64,000 bases of DNA. It comes from Fodinicola feengrottensis (lineage in GTDB: Bacteria; Actinomycetota; Actinomycetes; Mycobacteriales; HKI-0501). A program made the translations under genes and the position numbers. This document shows, one piece after another, positions 15,463 to 25,771 of the stretch (position 1 is the stretch's first letter; every line of letters begins with the position of its first letter). The notes below the pieces were generated by a model that saw only the letters and a program-made list of their open reading frames with translations, searched no databases and was not told where the DNA came from. The stretch spans positions 1 through 64,000 of the forward strand of contig NZ_WOTO01000005.1 of assembly GCF_010993775.1 (NCBI RefSeq), given 5' to 3'.

Positions 15463-16244
15463 GCCGGTCCAACGCAGCCTGCCGGGGCTGCTGTGGTCGC
15501 GTACGACCACGATGTGCCTGGTAGAGCTGCAAAGACTGATGCACGACCGGACCGAGTTGATCACCCGGGCCGTCCAGCCGGCGCTCTGGTTGCTGGTTTT
15601 CGGGGAGACTTTCACCCGGCTGCGGGTGATCCCGACCGGGAACGTCCCGTATTTGGACTACCTGGCGCCCGGGATTCTCGCTCAGTCAGCCCTTTTCATC
15701 GCGATTTTCTACGGCATCCAGGTCATCTGGGAGCGCGACGCCGGCGTGCTGGCCAAGCTTTTGGTCACGCCGACGCCACGGTTCGCGGTGATTACCGGAA
15801 AGTCCTTCGCGGCAGGCGTACGGGGCACTCGTCCAGGCGCTGGTCATTATGGTGCTCGCACTGCTCCTCGGGGTCGGCATGACGGCGAATCCCTTGAAGT
15901 TGCTGGCGACGGCGGTCGCGTTGCTGCTGGGATCGGCGTTTTTCTGTTGCCTGTCCATCGCGATCGCTGGTCTGGTGCTGTCCCGCGACCGGGTGATGGG
16001 CATTGGCCAGGCAATCACCATGCCGCTGTTTTTCGCATCCAATGCGCTCTATCCGACCGATTTGATGCCTTCCTGGTTGCAGATCGTCAACCACGTGAAT
16101 CCACTCGGCTATGAGGTGGACGCGTTGCGTGGCCTGTTGATCGGTACGCCCGCGCAGCTCGGTCTTGACTTCGGCGTGCTGGTTTTCGCTGCCGCCGCGA
16201 TGATCACGATCGCGTCGGCGCTGCTTCCCCGGCTGGTGCGGTGA
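15422..16244 (+). CDS. ABC-2 type exporter permease, DrrB-like (frameshifted)
   Basis: The likely start is GTG 15422 (VSVQPDVRPAVWAEP) after GGGGAGGGG, inside the end of the ATPase gene. The ABC-2 membrane domain begins LVELQRLMHDRTELITR and continues LDYLAPGILAQSALFIAIFY with VIWERDAGVLAKLLVTPTPR. A missing base near 15815-15825 joins GKSFAAG to ALVQALVIMVLALLLGVG, and LSIAIAGLVLSRDRVMGIGQ follows. It ends LLPRLVR at 16244. About six membrane helices are expected. It forms the MarR-controlled drug pump with the upstream ATPase. The last 41 bases overlap the convergent MFS gene. Confidence 0.85.
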
Positions 16245-17446
16245 CCGTCTGCCGGACCGCCCGGTTGGCCGTGGTGACGATCGCCAACACCGCCAGCCAA
16301 CCGCCGAAAAAGTAGGTCGCGGTGGCCGCGCCGATCCATCCGATCAAGGTGCTGCCCAGCAATGTCCCGAGCGAAAGGGCTCCGGTGGTCACCGTCTGCA
16401 CCGCGCTGGTCGTACGGCCGCGCAGCTCGTCCGGGGTGATGGACAGTCGGTACGACGTCATTGCGACTGTGTAGATCGGCGCGACCACCGATTCCAGCGC
16501 GGCCACGATCCCGAGTGACAAGACGTTGGGAGACAAGGCATAGAAGGGAAACATCAGCGCTTCCAGCCACAGCATGACGATGGCGATCCGGCCGACCGGG
16601 AACATTTCGGTGGCACGGGCGCAGGCCAGCGCGCGCCCAGTACGCTGCCGATGCCGGCGGCACTGAAGATGAGGCCGATCTGGAAAGGCGTCCCGCCGAG
16701 GTGCTGGGCGAGCACGATGATCAGCAGATATCCGGCGCCGTACCGAATGTTGTCCAGCCCCACGATGACAGTCAGGAAGCGGATCACCCGATGGTGGCCG
16801 ATCCACCGCAGGCCGGCGGCGATCCACACTGCCCAGCCGCGGCCGCACCTCTGTGCGCTTCTGCTGGAAATCGGCGCGCATCAAAGAAAGTGACACGGCC
16901 GACACCGCGTACGAGACGGCGTTGACCACGAAGGGCACCGCGCGGCCCAGCCCGTAGAGAATGCCGGCAACGGTGGCGCCGGCGATCCGTACGGTGTTGG
17001 CCGCCGACTGGGAATATCCGAGCGCGGCGGTCAGCCGGTCGGCGCCGACCACATTGGGCAGTGCGGCCGTGTTCGCCACCTCGAACAAGGTGCTGAGAAT
17101 CCCGGAAAAGACGGCCACCGCACACAGCTGGCCGAAAGACAACCAGCCGAGCCAGAGCGCGACCGGTACGCTCGCGGCCAGCACCAGCCGGCCGAGCTCG
17201 CACCAGATCATCGTGATCTTGCGGTTCCAGCGATCAGCGAGCGCGCCGGCGAGCAGCCCGAAAACCAGGAACGACACCGTTTGGAGTGCGAGCACCACTC
17301 CGGCCTCGGTCACCGAGCCGGTTGACAGCCAGCACCAGCAACGGCATCGCGAGCCCCTGTGCCTGATCGCCGACGTACGACGCCAGTTGACCGCCGAGCA
17401 GGATCGTGAAGTCACGATCCCGCCAGAGGCTTCGCTGCTCAGTCAC
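16204..17446 (-). CDS. MFS transporter (three frameshifts)
   Basis: ATG 17446 (MTEQRSLWRDRDFTILLGGQ). The repaired protein has about 12 helices. Its N-terminal half has VFGLLAGALADRWNRKITM, the MFS loop 2-3 motif, and WLSFGQLCAVAVFSGILST. The C-terminal half has HLGGTPFQIGLIFSAAGIG and LRGRTTSAVQTVTTGALSLG. Breaks lie near 17320-17335, 16835-16850 and 16625-16635. The closest general type is the Enterobactin/MefA-like (MFS_3) efflux group. Substrate is unknown. It converges on, and overlaps by 41 bases, the DrrB-like permease gene. Confidence 0.78.
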
Positions 17447-17488
17447 CCGCGAGAGTCTAGGCGCGGCCTCGCGGCGTTCCTAAGGATT

Positions 17489-18354
17489 TTACAGCGGCAG
17501 TCCGAACGAACAGAACACTCGGCCCGGATGAGTGGGATCGAGTGCGTTCTTGATCATCTGGGTGACGTCGCTGTCGAACGCCAACCCGACGTGGCCGACT
17601 GGATCCAGCGGGCAGGTGTTCTGCACGTACGCGTTGTGGACGCCCGATTCCGCGACGAAGGCGGTGCTTGTCGGGGTGACCAGCTCGTCCGATCGGCTGG
17701 CGATGATCGTGTAGTCCACGCCTGGCTGGGAAATCCGGCCAGCGTTCAGCCGGGCCACCGCCGGGCCGCCAGTGATCAGGTCATTGCAGGCCGGGCAGCC
17801 AAAACCGGTCAGCACCTGGCCGACCAGATCGCGGGCGCCCAGCAAATACGCGATATTCACCAGCCCGGCGAACGTTGTCCCGTGGGTAGGTGGCGCGAGT
17901 GCGACCACCCGGTGGATCCTGCCGCTGTAGCCGAGCACCTTGGGAATGTAGAGCGACTGGAAAGCACCCTCGGAATGGCCGACCAGGTCCACTTTGGACG
18001 CACCCGTACTCTGCCTTACCCGGTCGATGAAAGCGGTCAGCTGAACAGCGGAGTCGGCGATCGCGATGGTGCCGCCTACCGGAATCGCGGACGCCTGCCC
18101 GTACGTCGTCGTGTACGCGCAATAGCCAGCGGCGGCCAGCGCCGGGCCGATAGTGGCGAAGTTGCCCGGTCCGTTGCCGCCGAGGCCGTGAATGAGCACG
18201 ACCGGGTCGGGGCGGGTGGACGACGGCCGGCACGACCAGTCGTCAAATCCGGATGATCGGGTCGCCGCGGCGGCTGGTGCCGCGCTGGCCAGCAAACCTC
18301 CCACTACAACGGCGACAACTGCGCCATAACCACCTTCACCGACGACATGCGCAT
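17489..18354 (-). CDS. secreted lipase/esterase, alpha/beta fold
   Basis: The start is probably ATG 18354 (MRMSSVKVVMAQLSPL). The frame changes near 18300-18310 into VVGGLLASAAPAAAATRSSG, completing a signal peptide with an Ala-rich cleavage site. The mature enzyme shows DPVVLIHGLGGNGPGNFATI (oxyanion loop), nucleophile VDLVGHSEGAF, and NTCPLDPVGHVGLAFD for the late acid/His region. Paired cysteines (GCPACNDL, CPLDP) suggest disulphides, fitting an extracellular lipase like Streptomyces LipA-type or EstA-type enzymes. It ends GLPL at 17489. The gene stands alone, divergent from the GNAT gene. Confidence 0.78.
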
Positions 18355-18499
18355 AGTGCCCCCCAAAACGACAGTGAGAAGAGGGTGGACAGTAGATCAC
18401 GGTAATCACCGGACTACCGCGAGTCGCCGCGATCTGGATCGAGTCAGGCCGCCGAAAAACTGGGATGCGTACGGCGTCGATCCGGATCAAAATCAAACG

Positions 18500-19054
18500 A
18501 TGCCCGAGTTGATCGCACCGAGCGTACGTGTTCACACCTCGTTCCTCGCCGCGATGGCCGAGTTCCAGGCCGAAGGTCGGGGCGGACCGGGCGATCATTC
18601 GTCGGTTGGTCGGGAGATTCGGGAGTACGGGCCGAGGTGGGCCGATCCGGCGGTATTCGCTGATTTTGCGGCCAGCCTGCGGGCCGAGGCCGACGTGAGC
18701 ATTCCGGTGCCCGAAGGGTGGGTCCACAGCACCACCCTTTGGTATGTCGGAGGGGACGAATATCTCGGCCGGGTCGCGCTTCGGCACCACCTGACGCCAC
18801 AACTGACCGAGGTGGGCGGCCATGTCGGATATGACGTACGTCCCTCGGCCCGCCGTCGCGGCTATGCGACCGAAATGACCCGGCAGGTGTTGGCGATCGC
18901 CGCCGGCCTGGGGATCGAGCGGGCGTTGATCACCTGCGATGCTGACAACGTCGCGTCACGCCGAGTGATCGAGGCCAATGGAGGTGTGTGGGAAGATCAA
19001 CGCGGCGAAACGCTGCGATTTTGGGCACCCACCGCAAAAATACAGTCAGTGTAG
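18500..19054 (+). CDS. GNAT family N-acetyltransferase
   Basis: A 184-residue intact protein from ATG 18500 (MPELIAPSVRVHTSFLAAMA). The acetyl-CoA motif A is clear: GGHVGYDVRPSARRRGYATE, followed by MTRQVLAIAAGLGIERALIT and DADNVASRRVIEANGGVW. It transfers acetyl from acetyl-CoA to an amine. The substrate cannot be read from the sequence. The frame is open upstream but has no family sequence there. A LysE exporter gene begins 10 bases after its stop, so the two may be one operon. Confidence 0.85.
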   Translation: MPELIAPSVRVHTSFLAAMAEFQAEGRGGPGDHSSVGREIREYGPRWADPAVFADFAASLRAEADVSIPVPEGWVHSTTLWYVGGDEYLGRVALRHHLTPQLTEVGGHVGYDVRPSARRRGYATEMTRQVLAIAAGLGIERALITCDADNVASRRVIEANGGVWEDQRGETLRFWAPTAKIQSV

Positions 19055-19064
19055 GGTTAAGGCT

Positions 19065-19703
19065 ATGACGCTGACGAGTTATCTTTCGTATCTCGCCTTC
19101 GCGATAGTGGTGACCATCGCACCCGGCCCGGATTTCGCACTGACCGTGACGAATTCGCTGCGCGGTGGGCGAAAGGCTGGATTACTGACCTCGCTGGGGA
19201 TCGCCAGCAGCAATGTCCTGCAGGGCACCGCGGCCGCGCTCGGTCTCGGCGCCCTGATCGTGCATTCCCAATGGGCTTTCACCACCATTCGCTGGGCTGG
19301 GGTGGCCTATTTGGCGTATCTCGGCATTCAGACCATCCGGTCGGCGATCAAGGGTCGCTATGATCTATCCGAGTTGCCGGCGGATCAGGTCAGCGCGCCG
19401 AAATGGCTGCGCTTTCAGCAGGGTTTCCTTTCGAACATCACCAATCCAAAGGTCCTGACCCTTTATTTGTCGGTGCTTCCGCAGTTTTTTTGGGCAGCGC
19501 CTCGGCTTCGGTGCCCAATGCGCTGTTGCTCGCATATTCGCACGCGGTTTTCGGTCTCATCTGGCTGACCGTGCTGGTGGCGTTCCTGCACCAGATCAGG
19601 AGTTTCCTGCGACGCCGGCCGGTGCGTGCGCCGCACGCTGGACGCAGTGACCGGCCTCGCGATGCTGGGGTTCAGCGCCAAGCTCGCCACCGAAACACAC
19701 TGA
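19065..19703 (+). CDS. LysE/RhtB family exporter (two frameshifts)
   Basis: ATG 19065 (MTLTSYLSYLAFAIVVTIAP). LysE signature GPDFALTVTNSLRGGRKAGL, then TSLGIASSNVLQGTAAALGL and LRFQQGFLSNITNPKVLTLY. A 7-T run (19485-19491) breaks the frame at VLPQF, which continues GSASASVPNALLLAYSHAVF and LIWLTVLVAFLHQIRSFLRR. A second shift near 19625 gives TLDAVTGLAMLGFSAKLATE and a stop at 19703. About 210 aa and six helices, normal for the family. It exports amino acids or small polar metabolites. Probably co-transcribed with the GNAT gene. Confidence 0.82.
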
Positions 19704-19729
19704 CAATCTGACCGGTAGAATCTGACAGT

Positions 19730-21343
19730 ATGTCAGCTTCGCTGAGCGTGGCCGAGCTGCTCGACCTGCCGGTGCTGAGGGCCGGCCGGCCGGAGGTGTT
19801 GGCCGGCCGCGACAGCCTGGGCCGGCCGGGTTCGCTGGGTGCACGTGAGCGAGCTGGCGGACATCGCCGGGCTGCTGTCCGGCGGCGAGGTCATCCTGTC
19901 CACCGGCATTGCGCTGCCCGACTCGGCGGCCAAACTTCGCGCATATGTGGAAGAGCTCGCCGGCGCGGACGCGGCTGCTCTGGTGGTCGAGCTGGGCCGC
20001 CGATTCAGCGCGTTGCCGCCCGCGCTCGTACGAGCGTGCGAACAGCACCGGCTGCCGTTGATCGCGTTGCGCCGGCAGGTGGCCTTCGTCCGGGTCACCG
20101 AGGCGGCGCATTCCCGGATTATTGAGGCACAAACCGCCGCGTTGCGCTCGTCCGAGCAGGCCCACCAGGTGTTCACCGCGCTGGCGGTGGGACGGCGCCG
20201 AGCCGGCGGACATCGTCAGGGAGGCGTCCCGGGCGTCCGGATGCCCGGTGGTGTTCGAAAACCTGGCTCACCAGGTGTTGTCGTACGACGCCGCCGGCAC
20301 GCCGGTCGACGATTTGCTGGCCGACTGGGAAGGTCGTTCGCGGGCAGCGCGTACGGATGCGCGCACCGCGGTTTGTGGCCCGGAAAACTGGCTGGTGACC
20401 GCGGTCGCGGCCCGCGGCGAAGTGTTCGGCCGGCTGGTGATGGTGGCGCCGGAGTCGCCGGCGCTGAACCATCCGATGGTGTTGGAAAGGGCCGCCACCG
20501 CGCTCACCCTGAACCGGTTAATCGAACGGGACCGGGAAACCCTGGAACAGCAGGCGCAGCGGTCCATTCTCACCGACATCATTCACGGCCGCTACGCCGC
20601 CGAGGCGGACATGCACGCGCGTACGGCCGCCCTCGGTGTGCCGACCCGTGGGCGATCGCTGGTCGCGGTGTGGTTGACCTGCCCGCCGGGAAAACCACCG
20701 GCCAGCAGCGGCCATTGCGCGACTATGACGGGGAACTGGTGGCCGGTGCGTTGCGAGCGGCTGAGATTCCCGGGATTGTCGCCGCGATGTCCGAGGGGCG
20801 GGTCGGACTGCTGCTGCCGGTACGAGCCGCGGACCGATCAGGGGCGCTGCACCGGATCTGCGGTCACCTGCAGGAAAGCAGCCACCGGGACCGTGGCGAG
20901 AACGCCCGGATCGGAGTCGGTACGACGGTGGCCGACCTGGCCGAGTTCCGCCGCTCGTACGCCGAGGCCGGTCAGGTGGCTGACGCGGCCCGCGGATCGG
21001 GGCAGCGCAAGGCTTTCTACGAGCTGCCGGATATCCAGCTGCCGGGGCTGCTTTACGTTTTGCGGGACGATCCACGATTGCAGGCTTTTGTCGAGCGGAC
21101 GCTGGCTCCGCTGCTGGAAAACGATCGGCGAACCGGTAAGGATCTGTTGGGGGTGCTGCGGGCATTTCTTCGGCATCCGGACAACAAGTCGCAGGCCGCG
21201 CAGGAAGCACATCTGTCCCGACCATCCTTTTATGGGCGGCTGAGCGCCATTGAGGAGTTGCTGGATGTCGATTTGGGGTCGGCCGAAACTCGTACGTCCC
21301 TGCATGCCGCGATGATGGCGCTGATTCTCTCCGGCAGAAGTGA
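19730..21343 (+). CDS. PucR family transcriptional regulator (about four frameshifts)
   Basis: ATG 19730 (MSASLSVAELLDLPVLRAGR) starts a PucR N-terminal domain with RWVHVSELADIAGLLSGGEV and ILSTGIALPDSAAKLRAYVE, followed by a GGDEF-like middle and the PucR C-terminal helix-turn-helix (LGVLRAFLRHPDNKSQAAQE, LSRPSFYGRLSAIEELL). Frames change near 19825, 20195 and 20690-20700. Adding one base near 21325 restores the usual end ALDSLRQK and a stop at 21341-21343. As written the frame drifts on to 21473. PucR regulators control purine or amino-acid catabolism. The target here is unclear. Confidence 0.78.
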
Positions 21344-21806
21344 AGACGGCTTTCGGGTGCACTCGCTAGGATTGTGCAACAGTATGGCCGCGATCGGATG
21401 GTCGCCATGCGTAAGGCGCATGGTCTGCTATCATGGAAAAACTTCACGTCCCGGTTTCTTTCCGTATGGTTGAAGTAATCTGATAAGAATTCTTACCTAA
21501 AGCTATTGCGTGGTCGCGGCCAGTGCCCTACGGTCAACCAGGAGCCGCCGGTGCCGGTCGGTTCGGTATCTGGGGGACCCGAGGGGGTCCGCCATGCCAG
21601 CGATTTTCTCAGCGTTGAGCCGTGCTCTTCACTGGGATAAGGGCATGGCGGTAGGTTCGGCGATATCGCGACCGGCGCGGGCGGCTCCCTTTCTTTCGGT
21701 GGCGAGAAATCAACCGTCCATTCTGGACGCCCACGGTGGCCGCCTGCCCGCGTTGATATCGTGACGTGCACGCAAGTCAGCAGGTGACGAGAGCGGTGAT
21801 GCGACG
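21344..21806. other. gene-free stretch with palindromes
   Basis: About 460 bases with no convincing coding frame. It holds CCATGCG/CGCATGG (arms 21405-21411 and 21417-21423, 5-base spacer), a perfect 12-bp palindrome TAAGAATTCTTA (21484-21495) and GGACCC/GGGTCC with a GAGG loop near 21574-21590. It is probably the promoter and terminator region between the PucR gene and the ferredoxin reductase gene. Confidence 0.4.
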
Positions 21807-21816
21807 GTGACTACGG

Positions 21817-22998
21817 GTGCCGGGGATCGTGCTGGTGGGCGCGGGACTCGCCGGCGTAAGGACCGCCGAGCAGTTGCGTCGCGCTGGTCATAGCGGTCCG
21901 ATCACCATGCTGGGCGCCGAAGTGCATCCGCCGTACGACCGGCCACCGCTGTCGAAGGAAGTTCTGCGCGGCGACCGAACCGCGGCCGACGTCGTGTTGC
22001 AGGACACTGCGTTCTTTGCCGACAACCAGGTCGAGCTGCGGACCGGCGTACGAGCGATCGGCGTCGACACCGAGAAACGGCTCGTGTCGCTGGAAAACGG
22101 GCCGGCGGTGCCCTATGAGGAGCTGGTGATCGCCACTGGCCTGGTGCCCCGGCAACTGCCGGCGGCAGCCGGCCTCGCTGGCCTGCACGTGCTGCGAACT
22201 GTGGACCACAGCCTGCGAATCCGGGAGTCGGTGGGCAGCGGCCCGGCGCTGATCGTCGGCGCCGGTTTCATTGGTTGCGAGGTGGCCGCGAGCCTGCGGG
22301 CGCTGTCCGTGCCGGTGACCATCGTCGACCCACTGCCGGCCCCGCTGGCCGGCGCGGTCGGCGAGACCATCGGCCGACTGGTGGCTCGGCTGCATGTCGA
22401 GGCCGGCGTGGACCTGCGCTGTGGGGTCGGGGTCGCGGAGATCCTCGACGACGGCGCCGGCCGGGTGTCGGGGGTGAAACTGAGCGATGGCACCGAGATC
22501 GCCGCCCATCTGATCGTCAGCGGCATCGGCTCCAGGCCGGCGGTCGAATGGCTTGCCGGCTCCGCCATCGAGGTGGCGAATGGCATTACGTGCGATGAAC
22601 GCGGTCGTACGAGCGCGGACGGTGTGTGGGCGCTCGGCGACGTGGCCGCGTGGTTCCGCCCAGCGTTGGGAAAACACGTCCGGGTCGAGCATTGGACCAA
22701 TGCCGGCGAGCAGGCCTCGGTGGTGGCCAGCGATATCGTCGGCGGCGACCAGCCGACGCGCCCACCGGTGGTGCCCTACTTCTGGAGTGACCAGTACGGC
22801 CTGAAAATCCAGGCGTTGGGCGACATCGACCCGTCCGAAGAGGTGCGGGTGTTGACTGACGACGGCCGCCGATTCCTTGCCGTGTATGTGAATGACGGCC
22901 GGATCACCGGTGCGGTGGGCTGCGGCCGGGCTGGTCAGCTGATGAAGCTGCGACCGCTGATCGCCCGCCAGGCCGCACTTTCGGAGATCCCTCAGTAG
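21817..22998 (+). CDS. FAD/NAD-dependent ferredoxin reductase
   Basis: About 393 aa. FAD Rossmann motif IVLVGAGLAGVRTAEQLRRA, PPYDRPPLSKEVLRG, NAD motif PALIVGAGFIGCEVAASLRA, and the late FAD motif SADGVWALGDVAAW. This is the rhodocoxin/putidaredoxin reductase type, which passes electrons from NAD(P)H to a ferredoxin for a P450 or dioxygenase. No ferredoxin or P450 gene is adjacent. GTG 21817 is the in-frame start, but one extra G near 21822 may hide a better start at GTG 21807 (VTTGAG, then IVLVGAG). The stop overlaps the convergent nfi stop by seven bases. Confidence 0.88.
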   Translation: MPGIVLVGAGLAGVRTAEQLRRAGHSGPITMLGAEVHPPYDRPPLSKEVLRGDRTAADVVLQDTAFFADNQVELRTGVRAIGVDTEKRLVSLENGPAVPYEELVIATGLVPRQLPAAAGLAGLHVLRTVDHSLRIRESVGSGPALIVGAGFIGCEVAASLRALSVPVTIVDPLPAPLAGAVGETIGRLVARLHVEAGVDLRCGVGVAEILDDGAGRVSGVKLSDGTEIAAHLIVSGIGSRPAVEWLAGSAIEVANGITCDERGRTSADGVWALGDVAAWFRPALGKHVRVEHWTNAGEQASVVASDIVGGDQPTRPPVVPYFWSDQYGLKIQALGDIDPSEEVRVLTDDGRRFLAVYVNDGRITGAVGCGRAGQLMKLRPLIARQAALSEIPQ

Positions 22999-23648
22999 AG
23001 CGCGAGCGCGGCGCGGGACAGCCGGTCGGCATGTCGGATCGGGTCCGGCAAACGAAAACTCGAGCAGGCTGCCAGCACGATGTCGCAGCTCTGCTCGAAA
23101 CCCACTCGGTGGCCGGGGGAGACATACATGGGTTTGACGTTGTCCTGCGTCCGCAGCACATGCCCGATCAGCTCGCCGTTGTCCAGCAGCGGGGCCTGAT
23201 CTCCACGGTGCGGGCCGGGTTCGCGGTGTTCGCCGATGAAACGGGTCTTGGCGCAGCCGATCGCCGGCAGTCCAGCGCGAATGCCGAGATGGCAGGCCGA
23301 TCCGCAGCGCCGCGGGTGGGCGATGCCCTGCCCGTCGACCAGCAGCAGGTCAGGCTGGTTTCGCAGCTGTCCAAGGGCTTCCAGCAGGGCGGGCACTTCG
23401 CGGAAGGCCAACAGCCCTGGCACGTACGGGAAAGTCGCCACCCCGTGCACGGTCGATTCTTCCAGGATCGCACCGGTCTCCAGGTTCAGCAGCACCGCGG
23501 TGGTCGCGATCCGGTCGGAGCCGACGGCGTACGAGATGTCCAGACCGGCGACCGTTCTGGGCATCGGGATCTGCGCTCGCGGCACCTCGACCTGGCTGGC
23601 CAGTCGCTGCTGCAGCTCCTCAGCTTGCGCGATGCTGACCGGCTCCAT
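22992..23648 (-). CDS. nfi: endonuclease V
   Basis: A 218-residue intact protein from ATG 23648 (MEPVSIAQAEELQQRLASQV). Endonuclease V motifs are all present: VAGLDISYAVG (catalytic Asp), TFPYVPGLLAFREVPALLEA, DLLLVDGQGIAHPRRCGSAC, and IGCAKTRFIGEH. It nicks DNA one base 3' of deaminated adenine (inosine) and other lesions, starting repair. It begins four bases after the FAD monooxygenase stop, so it is apparently the last gene of the TetR-membrane protein-monooxygenase operon, an unusual place for a repair gene. Its stop overlaps that of the convergent reductase gene. Confidence 0.92.
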   Translation of the reverse strand: MEPVSIAQAEELQQRLASQVEVPRAQIPMPRTVAGLDISYAVGSDRIATTAVLLNLETGAILEESTVHGVATFPYVPGLLAFREVPALLEALGQLRNQPDLLLVDGQGIAHPRRCGSACHLGIRAGLPAIGCAKTRFIGEHREPGPHRGDQAPLLDNGELIGHVLRTQDNVKPMYVSPGHRVGFEQSCDIVLAACSSFRLPDPIRHADRLSRAALALY

Positions 23649-23652
23649 GGTC

Positions 23653-25087
23653 TTATGATCCGATGTGGACGGTCGAACGCATGTGTTGGGGTGCGCCGAA
23701 CCAGTGCCGCTCGGCCGCGGACAGGGACTCCGCGCGGTCGCCAGCCCAGCAGACATAGCCATCCGGTCGCACCAGAAATGCCGTGTCCACGGCCGCGGTC
23801 AAGGGGTCGATGCGGCCATCGTCGTACGAGCGTTCTTTCCAGCCGTCGCTGACGAACAGCGCCCGGCCGAGCCGGCAGTGATCGGCCAGCTGGCTGCCGT
23901 CGGCGAGCGTGCGGTCCGGCATTCTGCGGCCCAGCAACTCCGCATCCCCGCCAGGCATCCGATACTGGATGTCGAGCCCGGAGATTTCGCCAGCGAGCCG
24001 ACGATTCGCCGCCGGGTCGGCGAGCAGATCGGTGACCATTGCCCGCAGGGCCTGGATATCGGGGTCCGGCACCGTCAGCACGCCCTGCGCCCGGGTGTTC
24101 GCGAGCACTGCCGCGGCGACCGGGTGCCGCTCGTGATGGTACGTGTCGAGCAGCCCGGGAGGTGCCCAGCCGGCCACCGTCGCGGCGAGTTTCCAGCCAA
24201 GGTTGAAGGCGTCCTGCAATCCGAGGTTCATGCCCTGGCCGCCGGCCGGCAGGTGGATATGCGCGGCGTCACCGGCCAGCAGAACCCGCCCGATCCGGTA
24301 GCGGTCGGCCTGCCGGGACGCGTCGCCGAATCGGGACGCCCAGCGCACCTCGCCCACCACCGCCTCCGGTCCGTACGCCGCGGTGATGGCCTCCTGGACT
24401 TCCTCGATCGGCACCGGCGTTTGTGGTGCCCCGCTCCCTCCGAACAGGAACCGGTGGACGCCGTCGCGCAGCGGGAGCAGATAGCCGCCGGTAGTGGGCA
24501 GCTCCCATTGGTCGGAGATTCCCGCTGGCCGCTGGGAAAACGTGAGGTCGGCGACCGCGAGCTGAATCCGGGCGTCGCGACCGGGAAAGCCGAAACCAGT
24601 GAGCTTGCGGACCGCGCTGTGCGCGCCGTCGGCGCCCACCACGTATTTCGCGCTGATATCCGGGTGACCGTCGACGATGGCGATGACTTTCTCTGCGGTT
24701 TGGGAAAGTCCGGTCAGCTGCCGGCCGCGTAACACCGGGATGTCGTACGTTGCCAGGTGTTCTTCGAGAAAACGCTCGACATCGGCTTGCTCGACACCGA
24801 TCTGGAAGGGAAATGCGGTGTCGAAAACGCTGTAGTCCAACCGGATCCCGCCGAAATGGCCGGATGGCACGGTGGCGTGTTCGTACGTCCGGATCGATTC
24901 CAGCCACCCCGCGTGAATGCAGGATCTCGGCCGATCGTGGTTGCAGGCTAAGGGCTTTGGATTGTCCGGTGCGTACGGGCAGCTGGTCGATGACGACGGT
25001 GCGGATGCCGGCCAGGCCCAGCTCATTCGCCAGCAGCAGTCCGGTTGGTCCCGCTCCGACGACCAGGACATCGATGAGATCAGGCAC
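23653..25087 (-). CDS. FAD-dependent aromatic monooxygenase, PHBH/RdmE type (frameshifted)
   Basis: ATG 25087 (MPDLIDVLVVGAGPTGLLLA) opens with the FAD GxGxxG motif. One base shift near 24910-24918 joins QPRSAEILHSRG to WLESIRTYEHATVPSGHFGG. Then come GVEQADVERFLEEHLATYDI, the DG motif YVVGADGAHSAVRKLTG, and the ribityl-binding GD motif LLAGDAAHIHLPAGGQGMN. It ends in a thioredoxin-like tail (LGRALFVSDG, FLVRPDGYVCWAGD), giving the roughly 480 aa of polyketide hydroxylases and rifampicin monooxygenase. It hydroxylates an aromatic or polyketide substrate with NADPH and O2. Drug inactivation or catabolism are both possible. Confidence 0.85.
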
Positions 25088-25760
25088 GGAGATCCACCTT
25101 TTTGGTGTAGCCGAAGTGGAAGGCGACCAGGATCGCGAGCACCGCGTAGAACTGACCGGTGCCGACGACCGGGATCAGGTCGATGGGCAGCGTGTATGTC
25201 AGGACGAGGCCGACGACGCAGTCCACCAGCAGTCCCCAGCCCCACACCGCGGTCAGGACCCGGGTGCCGCGACGGAACTTCTGGTCGTGGTTCCACCGGC
25301 TTTCCCACACCCGCGCGCCGGCCTCGCCGGTCTTGGTGACCGCGATCGTCCGGCCGAGCACCAGCAACGCCGGCTTTCCGACGAAAATCGAGACGATCAT
25401 CCAGACACCCAGCAGGCCGACGAAAACCCCGGCCCAGCCTTCCCGTACGGCCAGCGCTCGCGGGCTGCCGGTGAGCAGGCCGATCACCAGGCTGAAAACC
25501 AGGATGCTGACGGTGAACAGCGCCATCAGGTCGACTTTTCCCCGCTTGGCAAGCTGATAAACCGCTCGCGGCACGGCCGCCACGATGCCGGCGATCAGCG
25601 CCCACCACTGACTCACCCCAGCGGCGCGCAGCCCGTAGTAGAGCGCCATCGGCAGCGCGAGGTCCAGTGCGAGGGTCGCGATGTTGGCCCGTACCAACCG
25701 GCGTACGCCGTCGGCCCGGTCGACCGCCGGGGCAGGGGCGTTGGTTTCGGTCGTATTCAT
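25080..25760 (-). CDS. VC0807-family integral membrane protein
   Basis: ATG 25760 (MNTTETNAPAPAVDRADGVR) gives 226 aa with about six helices: NIATLALDLALPMALYYGLR, WALIAGIVAAVPRAVYQLAK, LMALFTVSILVFSLVIGLLT, GWAGVFVGLLGVWMIVSIFV, and two more before the basic tail YTKKVDLRA. VC0807-type proteins are of unknown function. The start overlaps nothing upstream (TetR stop 11 bases away), and the stop overlaps the monooxygenase start by eight bases. It is therefore the middle gene of the operon. A transport or membrane-anchoring role for the oxidised substrate is possible. Confidence 0.8.
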   Translation of the reverse strand: MNTTETNAPAPAVDRADGVRRLVRANIATLALDLALPMALYYGLRAAGVSQWWALIAGIVAAVPRAVYQLAKRGKVDLMALFTVSILVFSLVIGLLTGSPRALAVREGWAGVFVGLLGVWMIVSIFVGKPALLVLGRTIAVTKTGEAGARVWESRWNHDQKFRRGTRVLTAVWGWGLLVDCVVGLVLTYTLPIDLIPVVGTGQFYAVLAILVAFHFGYTKKVDLRA

Positions 25761-25771
25761 GAAAACTCCGA

